NCBI RefSeq assembly: GCF_036231945.1
Contig: NZ_CP109599.1
Location: 372,001-436,000 of the forward strand
Length of the DNA: 64,000 bases
Source of the DNA: Streptomyces sp. NBC_01429
GTDB lineage: Bacteria; Actinomycetota; Actinomycetes; Streptomycetales; Streptomycetaceae
Direction: 5' to 3'
Positions 8,307-16,616 of this stretch are shown here, one piece after another (within the stretch, counting starts at the first letter, position 1; each line of letters starts with the position of its first letter). The position numbers and the translations under genes are program-made. The notes beneath the pieces were generated by a model. That model was given only the letters and a program-made list of their open reading frames with translations, ran no database searches and was not told the origin of the DNA.

Positions 8307-9302
8307 ATGACCGCAGCCACGACGGACGACCCGGCTCTCAGGGCCGTCCGCGCACATACCGGAAGTGAGAATCCCAGCGCCTTCCTGGCGCTCAACAGCG
8401 GAAACAGTACATTCACCGCGCCCGGCCTGGACGGTGTCATCGTCTATCGCCGCACCGGTCGCTACGCGGTGCAGTTCGGCGGCCCGTTCGCCGCTGCCGA
8501 GGCGTACGACCCGCTCCTCGAATCCTTCCGCCGATATGTGAAAGAGGAGGAACTGAGCCTCGTCGGCGTCCAGCTCCAGCGCGCCGACGCCGAGCGGTAC
8601 GCCCGGCACGGCTTCACCGTCAACCAGATCGGGGCGTCCTGGGCGGTGACCCTGCCGGACTTCACCCTGCGCGGCACCCGCTTCATGCAGCTGCGCAACA
8701 AGATCTCGCGGGCGCACCGCAACGGCCTGGAGATCAAGGAGGTCGTGGCCGCTGACTGGCGGCAGGAGGTCGCGACGATCGACGAGGCGTGGCTGGGCGG
8801 CAAGGACGGGGCCAGTCAACTGGAGTTCCTGGTGGGCCAGGTCGGCGGCCCGGTGCAGCCGCTGCGCAGGCTGTTCGCCGGTACCATCGACGGCGCCCCG
8901 GTCGCGTACATCTCGTACGCGCCCGTCTACGGCGAGCGGGCCGGCTGGATGCACGATCTGAGCCGGCGGATCCCCTCGGGCTCACCCGGCCTGATGGAGG
9001 CCATCAACGCGCACGCGATCGAGGTGTTCCGCTCCGAGGGGGTGCGGTGGCTGCACTTCGGTTTCACCCCCTTCACCGGCCTGGACCCGAGCCACGAACT
9101 CGACTGCCACAGCCCGGCGTTCCAGTGGATGATGCACGCCCTGTGGGCAGAGGGAGCGGCTCTCTACCCGGCGCAGACCCAACTCTCGTACAAGCAGAAG
9201 TGGGCGCCGGACGCGCTGATCCCTGAGTACGTCGCCTTCGACGGCCCGAACGCGTCACTCGCTTCGTTCGCCCACATCTTCCGCGCGTGCAAAGCATTCT
9301 GA
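8307..9302 (+). CDS. DUF2156/MprF-type aminoacyl-tRNA transferase
   Basis: A 331-aa soluble protein matching the catalytic GNAT-like domain of lysylphosphatidylglycerol synthases (MprF, DUF2156) without the flippase. Family features are the repeated GNAT halves and the segment LRNKISRAHRNGLEIKEV near residue 140. The family moves an amino acid from aminoacyl-tRNA to a small acceptor; in the valanimycin pathway VlmA transfers serine from Ser-tRNA to a hydroxylamine. The ATG at 8307 has an AAAGGGG site; the in-frame ATG at 8274 has none. With a tRNA-Ser-like gene on one side and a SerRS paralogue on the other, serine is the likely amino acid; the acceptor is unknown. Confidence 0.8.
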   Translation: MTAATTDDPALRAVRAHTGSENPSAFLALNSGNSTFTAPGLDGVIVYRRTGRYAVQFGGPFAAAEAYDPLLESFRRYVKEEELSLVGVQLQRADAERYARHGFTVNQIGASWAVTLPDFTLRGTRFMQLRNKISRAHRNGLEIKEVVAADWRQEVATIDEAWLGGKDGASQLEFLVGQVGGPVQPLRRLFAGTIDGAPVAYISYAPVYGERAGWMHDLSRRIPSGSPGLMEAINAHAIEVFRSEGVRWLHFGFTPFTGLDPSHELDCHSPAFQWMMHALWAEGAALYPAQTQLSYKQKWAPDALIPEYVAFDGPNASLASFAHIFRACKAF

Positions 9303-9372
9303 CGTACCAGCAGATAAAGCGACCACCTGTGCGATCCACCCGGTCGGACGGACGAGCGAGGAGCCGAGAGCA

Positions 9373-9534
9373 GTGAGTGACAGTGACGGGAACACCACGA
9401 CCGAGACCCTCCAGCACGCCATGCTCGAAAGGCTGATGGCCATCATCGGGGCCCCCGACGACGAGGACGTGGCGCGGGCCGGCGACGAGGTCGTCCGGGC
9501 GCTCGACGCCCGCCTGGCCGCCACCACCCCCTGA
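9373..9534 (+). CDS. Small acidic hypothetical protein (53 aa)
   Basis: A 53-aa open frame starting at GTG 9373, with a purine-rich GAGGAGCCGAGAG stretch just upstream and a strong hairpin after the stop. The protein is acidic (GAPDDEDVARAGDEVV) with a hydrophobic helix around MLERLMAIIG, no Cys, no signal peptide and no recognised motif. It lies 70 nt downstream of the DUF2156 gene on the same strand, so the two are probably co-transcribed. It could be a subunit or stabiliser of the transferase; this is inference from position only. Confidence 0.6.
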   Translation: MSDSDGNTTTETLQHAMLERLMAIIGAPDDEDVARAGDEVVRALDARLAATTP

Positions 9535-9554
9535 GCGCCCGGGTCGCGGGACAC

Positions 9555-9603
9555 ACGACGGAGGGCGGGGTCCGGATTCCGTCCGGACCCCGCCCTCCGT
9601 CGT
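9555..9603. terminator. 22-bp perfect bidirectional terminator
   Basis: Arms 9555-9576 and 9582-9603 pair perfectly over 22 bp around a 5-nt loop. It lies between the small acidic protein gene and the convergent SerRS gene. Confidence 0.85.
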
Positions 9604-9631
9604 CATGTCCCCCGGTCGCCGGGGCGCGGGG

Positions 9632-10909
9632 TCACCCCGTCGCTCCTCCCGGCAGGATCGACCGGAACCCGGTGTACGGGACGAGGGCCTCGGGGATCCG
9701 CACCGAACCGTCCTCCCGCACTCCCTGCTCCAGCAGGGCGGCGACGGTACGGCCGATCGGCAGCGCCGAGCCGTTGAGGGTGGCCACCGGGGTCTTGCGA
9801 CCGCCCTCCCCCTTCCGGCGGATGTCCGCGCGGCGGCCCTGGAAGGTGCCGCAGTCGGAGACCGAGGAGATCTCCCGGAAGGCGCCGCTGCCCGGCAGCC
9901 ACACCTCGATGTCGTACGTCATCCGGGCCGAGAATCCGAGGTCGCCCGCCGGCAGCAGCACGACCCGGTAGGAGAGTTCGAGCCGGCGCAGGCACTCCTC
10001 CGCGTGCCCGACCATGAGGTGCAGCTGCTCCTGCGCGTCCTCGGGGGCGCAGACCCGGACCAGTTCCACCTTCTCGAACTGGTGCAGCCGCAGGATCCCC
10101 CGGGTGTCCCGCCCGTACGCGCCCGCCTCCGCGCGGAAGCACGGGGTACGAGCGGTGAACGCGTACGGCAGGTCACGGGTGTCCAGGAGCTGGCCGGCCA
10201 GCAGATTGGTGAGCGGCACCTCCGCGGTGGGTATCAGGAACATCTCCCGGTCACCGACCTGGGTGCGGAACAGGTCCTGCTCGAACTTGGGGAGCTGCCC
10301 CGTCCCCGTCATGGTGTCGCGGCTGACGAGGTACGGCACGGAGTACTCGGTGTAGCCGTGCTCGGACGTGTGCAGGTCGAGGAAGAAGTCGGCGAGGGCC
10401 CGTTCCAGCCGGGCGCCGGCGCCGCGGCCGACGCTGAAGCGGGCGCCGGAGAGCCCGGCCGCCGCCTGCGGGTCCAGCACGCCCAGGGACTCGCCGATGT
10501 CGGCGTGGTGGCGGGCGCCGGCCTCGCGCGGCGGTGGGCCGCCCCGGCGCACTTCCACCGCCTCCTCCTCGCTGTGACCCGAGGGGACCGAGTCCAGAGG
10601 GATGTTGGGAATGCCCAGCAGGATCTCGTGCAGCTCCGCCGCCGCCGTCCGGGCGGCGGCCTCCGCCTGCCGGACATCGGTCCGCAGCGCGCGGGCGGTC
10701 TCCTTCTCCGCTTCCGAGGGCGGCCCCTTGCGCCCGCGGGCACGCGAGGCGGCGTTCAGTTCGGTCCTCAGCCGGGTCACCTCGGCCTGGGTCTCGGCGC
10801 GGGCCCGCGCCGCCTTCTCCAGCAGGGCCGGATCGAGGACGTACCGGCGGCGGGCCAGCCGCTCCACGGCCGCCGGCCCGTCGGCGAGCAACTCGTTCGG
10901 ATCGTGCAC
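9632..10909 (-). CDS. serS: Seryl-tRNA synthetase paralogue (class II)
   Basis: A 425-aa protein of normal SerRS length. Residues about 25-100 form the two-helix coiled coil that grips the long variable arm of tRNA-Ser. Motif 2 (FRAEAGAYGRDTRGILRL at about 255-272, then HQFEKVE) and motif 3 (TLNGSALPIGRTVAALLEQG at about 377-396) are intact, so it should charge serine. The serine-pocket strand reads EISSVSDCGTFQGRR, changed from the usual EISSCSNCxDFQARR. The GTG at 10909 has an AGGAGA site. It is downstream of the flavin reductase on the same strand. A second SerRS inside a biosynthetic cluster parallels VlmL of valanimycin and probably feeds Ser-tRNA to the DUF2156 transferase rather than to translation. 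Confidence 0.92.
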   Translation of the reverse strand: MHDPNELLADGPAAVERLARRRYVLDPALLEKAARARAETQAEVTRLRTELNAASRARGRKGPPSEAEKETARALRTDVRQAEAAARTAAAELHEILLGIPNIPLDSVPSGHSEEEAVEVRRGGPPPREAGARHHADIGESLGVLDPQAAAGLSGARFSVGRGAGARLERALADFFLDLHTSEHGYTEYSVPYLVSRDTMTGTGQLPKFEQDLFRTQVGDREMFLIPTAEVPLTNLLAGQLLDTRDLPYAFTARTPCFRAEAGAYGRDTRGILRLHQFEKVELVRVCAPEDAQEQLHLMVGHAEECLRRLELSYRVVLLPAGDLGFSARMTYDIEVWLPGSGAFREISSVSDCGTFQGRRADIRRKGEGGRKTPVATLNGSALPIGRTVAALLEQGVREDGSVRIPEALVPYTGFRSILPGGATG

Positions 10910-11048
10910 GAGGTCTCCTGGGGTGAGCGTGAGAACGCGGGTACGCCGACGGACACCGTCGGCGTACGGGCGTGGGGATGGCTTGCGCGCGAGGTGCGGG
11001 GCACGGGGTACGGGGGTCGGCTGGGCGACGCCCCGTACCCCGGCCGTT

Positions 11049-11603
11049 TCAGGGCGCCGGTTCCTCCTGCGCCGACCGCAGGTGGCCGGCGTAGAGATCA
11101 CCCGCGTAGCTGAGCAGCGGAGGCCCGTCGGCGGTACCGGCGCGGACCACGTACCCGAGAAGCAACTCGCCGTCCCCGACGGAGTGTTGCGAGTGGAAGC
11201 GGCAGGTGTAGTGGGCGAGTCCCCCCGTGAGCAGCGGGGCGTTCGCGTAGGAGTCCGCCTGCCAGCGCAGCCCGTCGAACTGCTCGCTGCCCTGGGGGCG
11301 GCTGCTGTCGGCGAACCACCGTGCCACGTCGGCCTGTTCGGCACTGAGCACGTTGATCGCGTAACGGCCCTCGCGGGCGGCGAGCTGCGCGAAGGACGAT
11401 CCGGTCCGCAGCACCACCCCCACCAGCAGGGGTTCGCGCGACACCAGGGTCACGGTGCTCGCCGTGGTGCCGTGCATTCTCTCCTCGGTGGCGACCGTCA
11501 GCACCGACACCGGGGACGCCAGGTGGTACATGGCCCGCCGGCGTTCCGCGGGGTCCTGGCGTACCGGTCGGCGGACGGCGCGTATCGCGGCTGCGGTACT
11601 CAT
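11049..11603 (-). CDS. Flavin reductase (FMN-binding split-barrel)
   Basis: A 184-aa protein of the flavin reductase-like family (HpaC/VlmR type), supplying FMNH2 or FADH2 to a two-component monooxygenase. Family motifs include YHLASPVSVLTV, the GTTASTVTLVSREPLLVGV flavin-binding strand-loop, and FAQLAAREGRYAINVLSA; the HYTCRFHSQHSVGDGELL segment matches the C-terminal GDH-type motif region. The ATG at 11603 follows a GGAGGG site. It precedes the SerRS gene by 139 nt in the same direction, presumably one transcript. The oxygenase partner is not certain in this window; the LLM protein at the left edge is one candidate. Confidence 0.88.
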   Translation of the reverse strand: MSTAAAIRAVRRPVRQDPAERRRAMYHLASPVSVLTVATEERMHGTTASTVTLVSREPLLVGVVLRTGSSFAQLAAREGRYAINVLSAEQADVARWFADSSRPQGSEQFDGLRWQADSYANAPLLTGGLAHYTCRFHSQHSVGDGELLLGYVVRAGTADGPPLLSYAGDLYAGHLRSAQEEPAP

Positions 11604-11897
11604 CACACGTCCCTCCGCCACTGATCGGCGCGGTGCGGTGCGAAGCCGCGTGGCATCCCGATGGGGGTTTCGTGGTCCATGAGTCAATCAGCTCCCGCGG
11701 ATTCGGTGAAATGGAGCGATACGGCGCCCCGTCGGGGCGCGCGGAACTGCACGGCCGGCCTGAACGGCACCCCGTACCCGCCTCGGCGGCGGTCCGGGCT
11801 CGGTGGTCCGAGCTCGGCGATCCGGGCACGGCGGCCGGGTCCGGTGGTTGCGCGAGCGGAATCACCGAAGCGGATTCCCCGAACCGGTCGCACCCGC

Positions 11898-11940
11898 GGA
11901 TTCCACCGCGGACTCGATGAAGAAAACCGTGGTGGAATCC
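11898..11940. promoter_or_regulatory. Hairpin in the 549-bp gap before the acyl-CoA ligase
   Basis: Arms 11898-11911 and 11927-11940 pair over 14 positions with one G-T wobble, around a 15-nt A-rich loop. The gap from 11604 to 12152 holds no credible gene on either strand; besides this hairpin it contains heptamer site D. The hairpin could be a regulatory leader element or simply a terminator for leftward readthrough. Confidence 0.35.
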
Positions 11941-12046
11941 TCCGGGGAGCCCACTGTGAATTCACGCAGCGGGAAAGCCTGGCCGATTTCATTGCGCGTA
12001 CAGGGGCGAGATCCTTCTCGAATCGAACCGATCGTGACAGCCGGAG

Positions 12047-12075
12047 CTGACTCGGCCCTGACACCCGCCTGACCG
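12047..12075 (+). promoter_or_regulatory. Triple CTGAC heptamer array (site D)
   Basis: Heptamers lie at 12047 (CTGACTC), 12058 (CTGACAC) and 12069 (CTGACCG), 11 bp apart with 4-bp spacers. The array ends 77 bp before the GTG of the acyl-CoA ligase frame. Two further heptamers in the opposite orientation (GTCAG at 12096 and 12107, also 11 bp apart) lie just downstream. Confidence 0.65.
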
Positions 12076-12152
12076 GCCACGGTGCTCCACGGATCGTCAG
12101 CGGGGCGTCAGCAGGCACTGTTTTCATCACCGATGAATCCACGCCGACCCGA

Positions 12153-13865
12153 GTGCGACGCACCGCCTCCCATTCGCCGAACCGGCCAGGGGAAAAGGGC
12201 TCGTGTTCCGGGGAATTGCCGTGCCGCCCCGGCGGCCCTCACAGACGAAGGACAGGACTCATTCCAGACACAGAAAAGGGGAGTTGGACACTCCACCACA
12301 CCTCCCGCGCCCACGCCGGTGTCCGTCCGCACCACCCGGCGATCGTCTGCGACGGCCGGACCACCGACTACGCGACGCTGCACCGCGAGAGCAACCGGGC
12401 CGCGTGGGCGCTGCGCGCCGCCGGGGTGCGGCGCGGTGACCGGGTCGCCTACCTCGGCCACGAGTCGGAGTACTACTACCTGGTGATCCTCGCCTGTGTG
12501 AAGGTCGGGGCCGTCCTGGTCCCGGTCAACTGGCGGCTCACCCCGTCCGAGGTCGACCACATTCTCCGGGACTCAGGGGCGGTCCTCCTCTTCGTCGGCG
12601 CCGGGTTCCGGAAGACCGCCGACGAGGTCCTCGACGCCCGGTCAGGGCCGCGCACCGTCGTCCCCGTGGACGGGGGTGACGACGCCGCGCCGGTCCGGGG
12701 CGCCGGGCTCGCAGCCTGGGGCGCGGGCCACCCCGACACCGACCTGGATCCGGGCACCGGCCCCGACGACCCCGCCGTGCAGATCTACACCAGTGGCACC
12801 ACCGGTCTGCCGAAGGGTGCCGTACTCGCCCACCGCGGCTTCTTCACCCTGCCGCACGCCATGCGCGAGCACGGGGTCGACTGGATCGACTGGCTGCCCG
12901 AGGATGTCGCGCTCATCTCGCTGCCGGGCTTCGGTATCGCCGGCATCGGGTGGTTCATGCACACCTTCAACGCCGGTGGCACCAACGTGGTCATGCCGCA
13001 GTTCGACCCGCAGGAAGCGGTCCGGCTGATCCGCACCCACCGGGTCACCACCACTTTCGCCGCGCCCGCCATGCTCCAGGCGATGCTGGGCGAGCGGACG
13101 GCGGAACCCGAGGCGTTCACCTCCCTGCGCAAGATCGCGTACGGCGCCGCCCCGATGTCCGAGGCGCTGCTGAAGCAGTGCATGGACATGTTCACCTGCG
13201 AGTTCGCGCAGATCTACGCCAGCACCGAGACCGGCAGTGTCGCCGTGTGCCTGCCCCCGGAGGACCACCGGCGCGGCGACGCCACCCTGCTGCGCTCGGT
13301 CGGCAGGCCCTGTCCGGGCAACGAGGTGAAGGTGATCGGCCCGGACGGTGCCGAACTGCCTCCGGGAGGCATCGGCGAGGTCTGTGTCCGCGCGCCGTCG
13401 CGGATGCTCGGCTACTGGAACCTGCCGGAGGCCACCGCCCGGACCCTGGTCGGCGAGTGGCTGCACATGGGCGACGCCGGATACTTCGACGACGACGGCC
13501 TTCTCCATCTGTGCGACCGGATGAACGACACGATCATCGTCGCCGGGCAGAACATCTATCCGGCCGAGGTCGAGAAGGCACTGGCCGCCCACCCGGCCGT
13601 CGCGGACTCCGCCGTCGTGGGACTGCCCCACCCCCGCTGGGGCGAGGCAGTGCACGCCTGCGTCGTCCTGCGCCCCGGCGCCACCGCGACTCCGCGCGAA
13701 CTCCTGTTGTCACTGCGCGGTCGCCTCGCCGACTACAAGACCCCCGGCGCCTACCACTTCGTGGACGCGCTGCCCCGCAATCCCTCGGGCAAGATTCTCC
13801 GCCGGTCGGTGCGCGAGCGGCTCACGGAAGAGATCGATGCCGCCGCTCCGGAGGGTGCCCTCTGA
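12153..13865 (+). CDS. Acyl-CoA synthetase/AMP-dependent ligase
   Basis: An ANL-superfamily adenylate-forming enzyme. Motifs in order: P-loop YTSGTTGLPKGA, YASTETG, GDAGYFDDDGLLHLCDR, and the C-terminal NPSGKILRR catalytic Lys loop. It should activate a carboxylic acid as acyl-AMP and pass it to CoA or a carrier protein. The start is uncertain. GTG 12153 is the only canonical in-frame start that keeps the domain, and lies 77 nt after heptamer array D, matching the other arrays (73-109 nt). Its first 40 residues look non-conserved and it lacks a good ribosome site. ATT at 12261 with GAAGGA 8 nt upstream would fit the family N-terminus. Overall 534-570 aa. Confidence 0.9.
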   Translation: MRRTASHSPNRPGEKGSCSGELPCRPGGPHRRRTGLIPDTEKGSWTLHHTSRAHAGVRPHHPAIVCDGRTTDYATLHRESNRAAWALRAAGVRRGDRVAYLGHESEYYYLVILACVKVGAVLVPVNWRLTPSEVDHILRDSGAVLLFVGAGFRKTADEVLDARSGPRTVVPVDGGDDAAPVRGAGLAAWGAGHPDTDLDPGTGPDDPAVQIYTSGTTGLPKGAVLAHRGFFTLPHAMREHGVDWIDWLPEDVALISLPGFGIAGIGWFMHTFNAGGTNVVMPQFDPQEAVRLIRTHRVTTTFAAPAMLQAMLGERTAEPEAFTSLRKIAYGAAPMSEALLKQCMDMFTCEFAQIYASTETGSVAVCLPPEDHRRGDATLLRSVGRPCPGNEVKVIGPDGAELPPGGIGEVCVRAPSRMLGYWNLPEATARTLVGEWLHMGDAGYFDDDGLLHLCDRMNDTIIVAGQNIYPAEVEKALAAHPAVADSAVVGLPHPRWGEAVHACVVLRPGATATPRELLLSLRGRLADYKTPGAYHFVDALPRNPSGKILRRSVRERLTEEIDAAAPEGAL

Positions 13866-14072
13866 CCTTTTCCATCTTTCGAGACATCGATCCGCGATCT
13901 GTTCGTACACTGCCACACCACCCCGGCGGTTCCGCCGGGACAACGCCCCTCGCGGGCAAGCCGGATGCGGCGGGACCGGCTCCCATCGGCCACGGGGCCG
14001 CCGCGGCTCACATCCGTGACGTCGTGTGACGGCACTCGTCGACAGGGCCGGCGCACCACTGCCACCGACCAC

Positions 14073-14572
14073 ATGATCGAGCTGTGGCGGTCGGGCTTCA
14101 ACGGTGTGCCGTCGGCCGACGGTGCCCAGTTCGCCGAGCTCAACGCGAACGAGGTCGCCACGCTGCACCAGGACCTGCCGACCACGCCGGGGGCCAGACT
14201 GTACTGGCGGCTGTACCACCGGGGCCGCCAGGGGCAGGACACCGCGTCACGGTCCGCAACACGGGCCCGAACGGAGCCACCGGAGTCGTCGTCACCGACC
14301 GGCTTGCCGACAGCCTCACCTTCCTGTCCGCGGGCACCTCCTCCGGCGCCTACGCCCCGGCCGCCGGACGGTGGACCGTGGGCGACCTCGCCGAGGGCGC
14401 CACCGCGACCCTCACCCTGCGGGCCAAAGCCACCCGGTCCGGTCCCGTCACCAACACCGCCACCGTGACCGGCAACGAGCGGGATCCCGCACCCGACAAC
14501 AACACGGACGCCGTCACCGTCTGCGTGGAGCGGGCCCCCATCTGCTGCGCCCCCTGTTCTCCCGCCGGGTAG
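14073..14572 (+). pseudogene. Frameshifted DUF11-type surface protein remnant
   Basis: Two reading frames carry parts of one protein. The first (14073 to about 14245) encodes a segment with [16 protein letters not shown] and [16 protein letters not shown]. The second (about 14250-14572) encodes a clear DUF11 repeat: [20 protein letters not shown], then [20 protein letters not shown] and [20 protein letters not shown]. The join is out of frame near 14245 and the first part has no signal peptide, so this appears to be a degraded exported or cell-surface protein gene. Nothing else is seen between 13866 and 14072. Confidence 0.6.
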
Positions 14573-14639
14573 CGGTACGGGCGGACCCGGCCGCACGTGG
14601 GCGCGCGTGCGACGCGGTGGAAACGGCGCCGCACGCCGC

Positions 14640-15983
14640 TCACCCGGGCGCCGGCGTCCCCTCCAGCTCGGCCACGGCCCGCTCCCACAGCTCCGGCAGC
14701 GACTCCCCGCGGGGAAGGGCGCGGTCGGCCACGAAGGACACCTCGGCCCAGGTGTCGAAGAAGGACAGGCCCACCCCGAAGAGGTGTCCGGGCACGAGCA
14801 GGGGGAGCAGGGCGGTTCCCGTCACCTGGGTGTCCCCCAGGCTGCCCTGGTCGGCGAGAGGCATGGACGTGGCCATGACGTCGGTGACGCGCGGGGAGAG
14901 CACCCGTCGCAGATACCACTCGGTCGGACGGTCCGGCATGAACCGGACCATGTCCTGAATGGCCTGCCGCCAGGCGTCGCCCCGCAGCTTCCGGGTCGTC
15001 GCCATGACGCGATCCACTCGCCACAGGGGCGAATCGCCGCCTTCGCCACCGTGTGCGCCCCGCGAGCCCCGGGGAGCGTCCGCGCCTTTCGGGCCCGTCC
15101 GTACGGGCAGCTCCAGCGGCAGGGCGAAACAGCGATTGCCCCAGGTCTGATCCTCGTCGGGGCGTCGCGCGTCGATGGGCACCAGTGCCGTCACCCGTGG
15201 GAGCGGTACGCCGGACCGCTCCGACCAGGCCGCCAACGCCCCCGCGAGCGCGGCCAGATGGACGTCGTGGGCCGATCCGCCGCGCGCCGCGCCGATCCGG
15301 CGGAGGGCGTCCGCCGGTACCCGGCCGCGCCACAGCCGCCGCTCGCCCGTCGGTACGAAGGGGAGGGCCGGACGGGAACCGCGGCCGACGAGGGAGCCGG
15401 ACGCGAACTTGGTGGCCAGCCCGACGGCCGTGCCGACCCGTCGCGGCAGGTCGGCCCGGCGCCTCTTCCCGGGCACCGGGCGGGCCGAGGTCTTCCCCTC
15501 ACCCAGCATGGCCCGGAACGTCATCGCGGCGGCCGCACCGTCCTGACAGGCGTGGTGGAAGCGGTAGCACACCGCGTACCGGTCGGGCGCGTGGCCGTGG
15601 AGCAGCCAGATCCCCCAGTAGGTGCCGGGCACGAACGGCGCGTTGAGCGCGGTGTGCAGGGCCGGGTCCCACCCCTCGGGACCGTCCGCGACCACCTCGT
15701 GGACGTGCCGGTCGACGGCGAAGTCCTCGTCCGGCCGCCACCGGGGCCGTCGCGAGCCGCCCTCGACCCGGCTCTTCAGCAGGGGCAGTTGGGGCAGGCG
15801 GAAGCCCACGTACGCGCGGAGGTCCGCCAGGCTCGGGGGCGGACCGCTCAGATACGCGACGCCCCCGGCGTCCCAGCGGACGTCGGGGTGGCGGCGCTCC
15901 ATGTTGAGGAACGCGCGGTCGAGCGCGTGGGCGGGGTGGCGGGGCGAGGGGATGAACGGGACTGACGGAACGGACTCGGGCAT
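14640..15983 (-). CDS. Wax ester synthase/DGAT-type acyltransferase
   Basis: A 447-aa protein starting at ATG 15983. It has the HHxxxDG catalytic motif of WS/DGAT and condensation-like acyltransferases (HHACQDG near residue 145), preceded by PFVPGTYWGIWLLHG, and a C-terminal half with the family-like TSMPLADQGSLGDTQVTG strand. These enzymes esterify an alcohol or diacylglycerol with an acyl-CoA. It is divergent from the thioester-reductase gene, and the two probably act with the PUFA-type synthase: one reducing or releasing the chain, the other esterifying it. No membrane segment is evident. Substrates are not predictable. Confidence 0.82.
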   Translation of the reverse strand: MPESVPSVPFIPSPRHPAHALDRAFLNMERRHPDVRWDAGGVAYLSGPPPSLADLRAYVGFRLPQLPLLKSRVEGGSRRPRWRPDEDFAVDRHVHEVVADGPEGWDPALHTALNAPFVPGTYWGIWLLHGHAPDRYAVCYRFHHACQDGAAAAMTFRAMLGEGKTSARPVPGKRRRADLPRRVGTAVGLATKFASGSLVGRGSRPALPFVPTGERRLWRGRVPADALRRIGAARGGSAHDVHLAALAGALAAWSERSGVPLPRVTALVPIDARRPDEDQTWGNRCFALPLELPVRTGPKGADAPRGSRGAHGGEGGDSPLWRVDRVMATTRKLRGDAWRQAIQDMVRFMPDRPTEWYLRRVLSPRVTDVMATSMPLADQGSLGDTQVTGTALLPLLVPGHLFGVGLSFFDTWAEVSFVADRALPRGESLPELWERAVAELEGTPAPG

Positions 15984-16616
15984 CGGAGGACTCCAGTTCG
16001 TGCCGACGGACAGGCGAGCGGGCTGGCGAGCGAGCGGGCGGACGGGCTGGCTGGCTGGGCGGAGGCGGGTCGGGGCGGGTCCGTGGTGGGGCAAGCCGGT
16101 GTCGGGCGCCCGTTTATATACCGGCAGCGGTGGACCTCCGTACGCACCCGGTGCCCCTGACGCGCGCTCGCCCCGCCCGCCGACCAGCGTCGCGCGCCCC
16201 GGGACCACCTCCAGCCCGGCGCCCGTGGAACCACCCGAACGGAGTACACGGCCACGGGCGGCCCGTACGACAGGGGCCGCTTCCGTCACATCCGTACGGC
16301 CGGGTCCCCTGACCTGCGACGGAGGCTCCGCGAGGCCGTCCGGGACGCGCCCGGGCCGTGGTGCGGTTACTCCGTTCAGGTGAGTGGGTGGAATCGGGAC
16401 CCCGTCACCGCCCGCCTTCTGACACTGTGTGCGGTGCGTCAGCGGTCACCGGCCCCGGGGGGAGAGCCGAGAGCCTCTCGGGTGACCTCTGGCAGGGCGG
16501 TCACACACCGGCACACCCGCTTTCCGCGTTGCCGAAATGCCCTGGCAGCTCCGCGCCGACGGCAACCCGCCACCGTACGCGGTCGCGGTCCCGTCCCTTT
16601 CGAAGCCCTTGGAGTC
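15984..16616. other. Divergent intergenic region, 633 bp
   Basis: No credible gene is seen on either strand. It must contain the promoters for the acyltransferase (leftward) and for the reductase-pfa operon (rightward). A short A/T-richer stretch (TTTATATACC near 16111) is the most promoter-like sequence. No CTGAC triple array is present, unlike the cluster to the left, so the lipid operon may be regulated separately. Confidence 0.5.

Noticed and set aside
11661..12050. Open frames in the gap before the acyl-CoA ligase
   Set aside because: No ribosome sites, no codon-position bias consistent with coding, no recognisable domain; the stretch holds a hairpin and the heptamer array instead.
13965..14468. 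Functional surface protein gene starting near 14073
   Set aside because: The DUF11 homology changes frame near 14245 and no signal peptide precedes it, so it was called a pseudogene.
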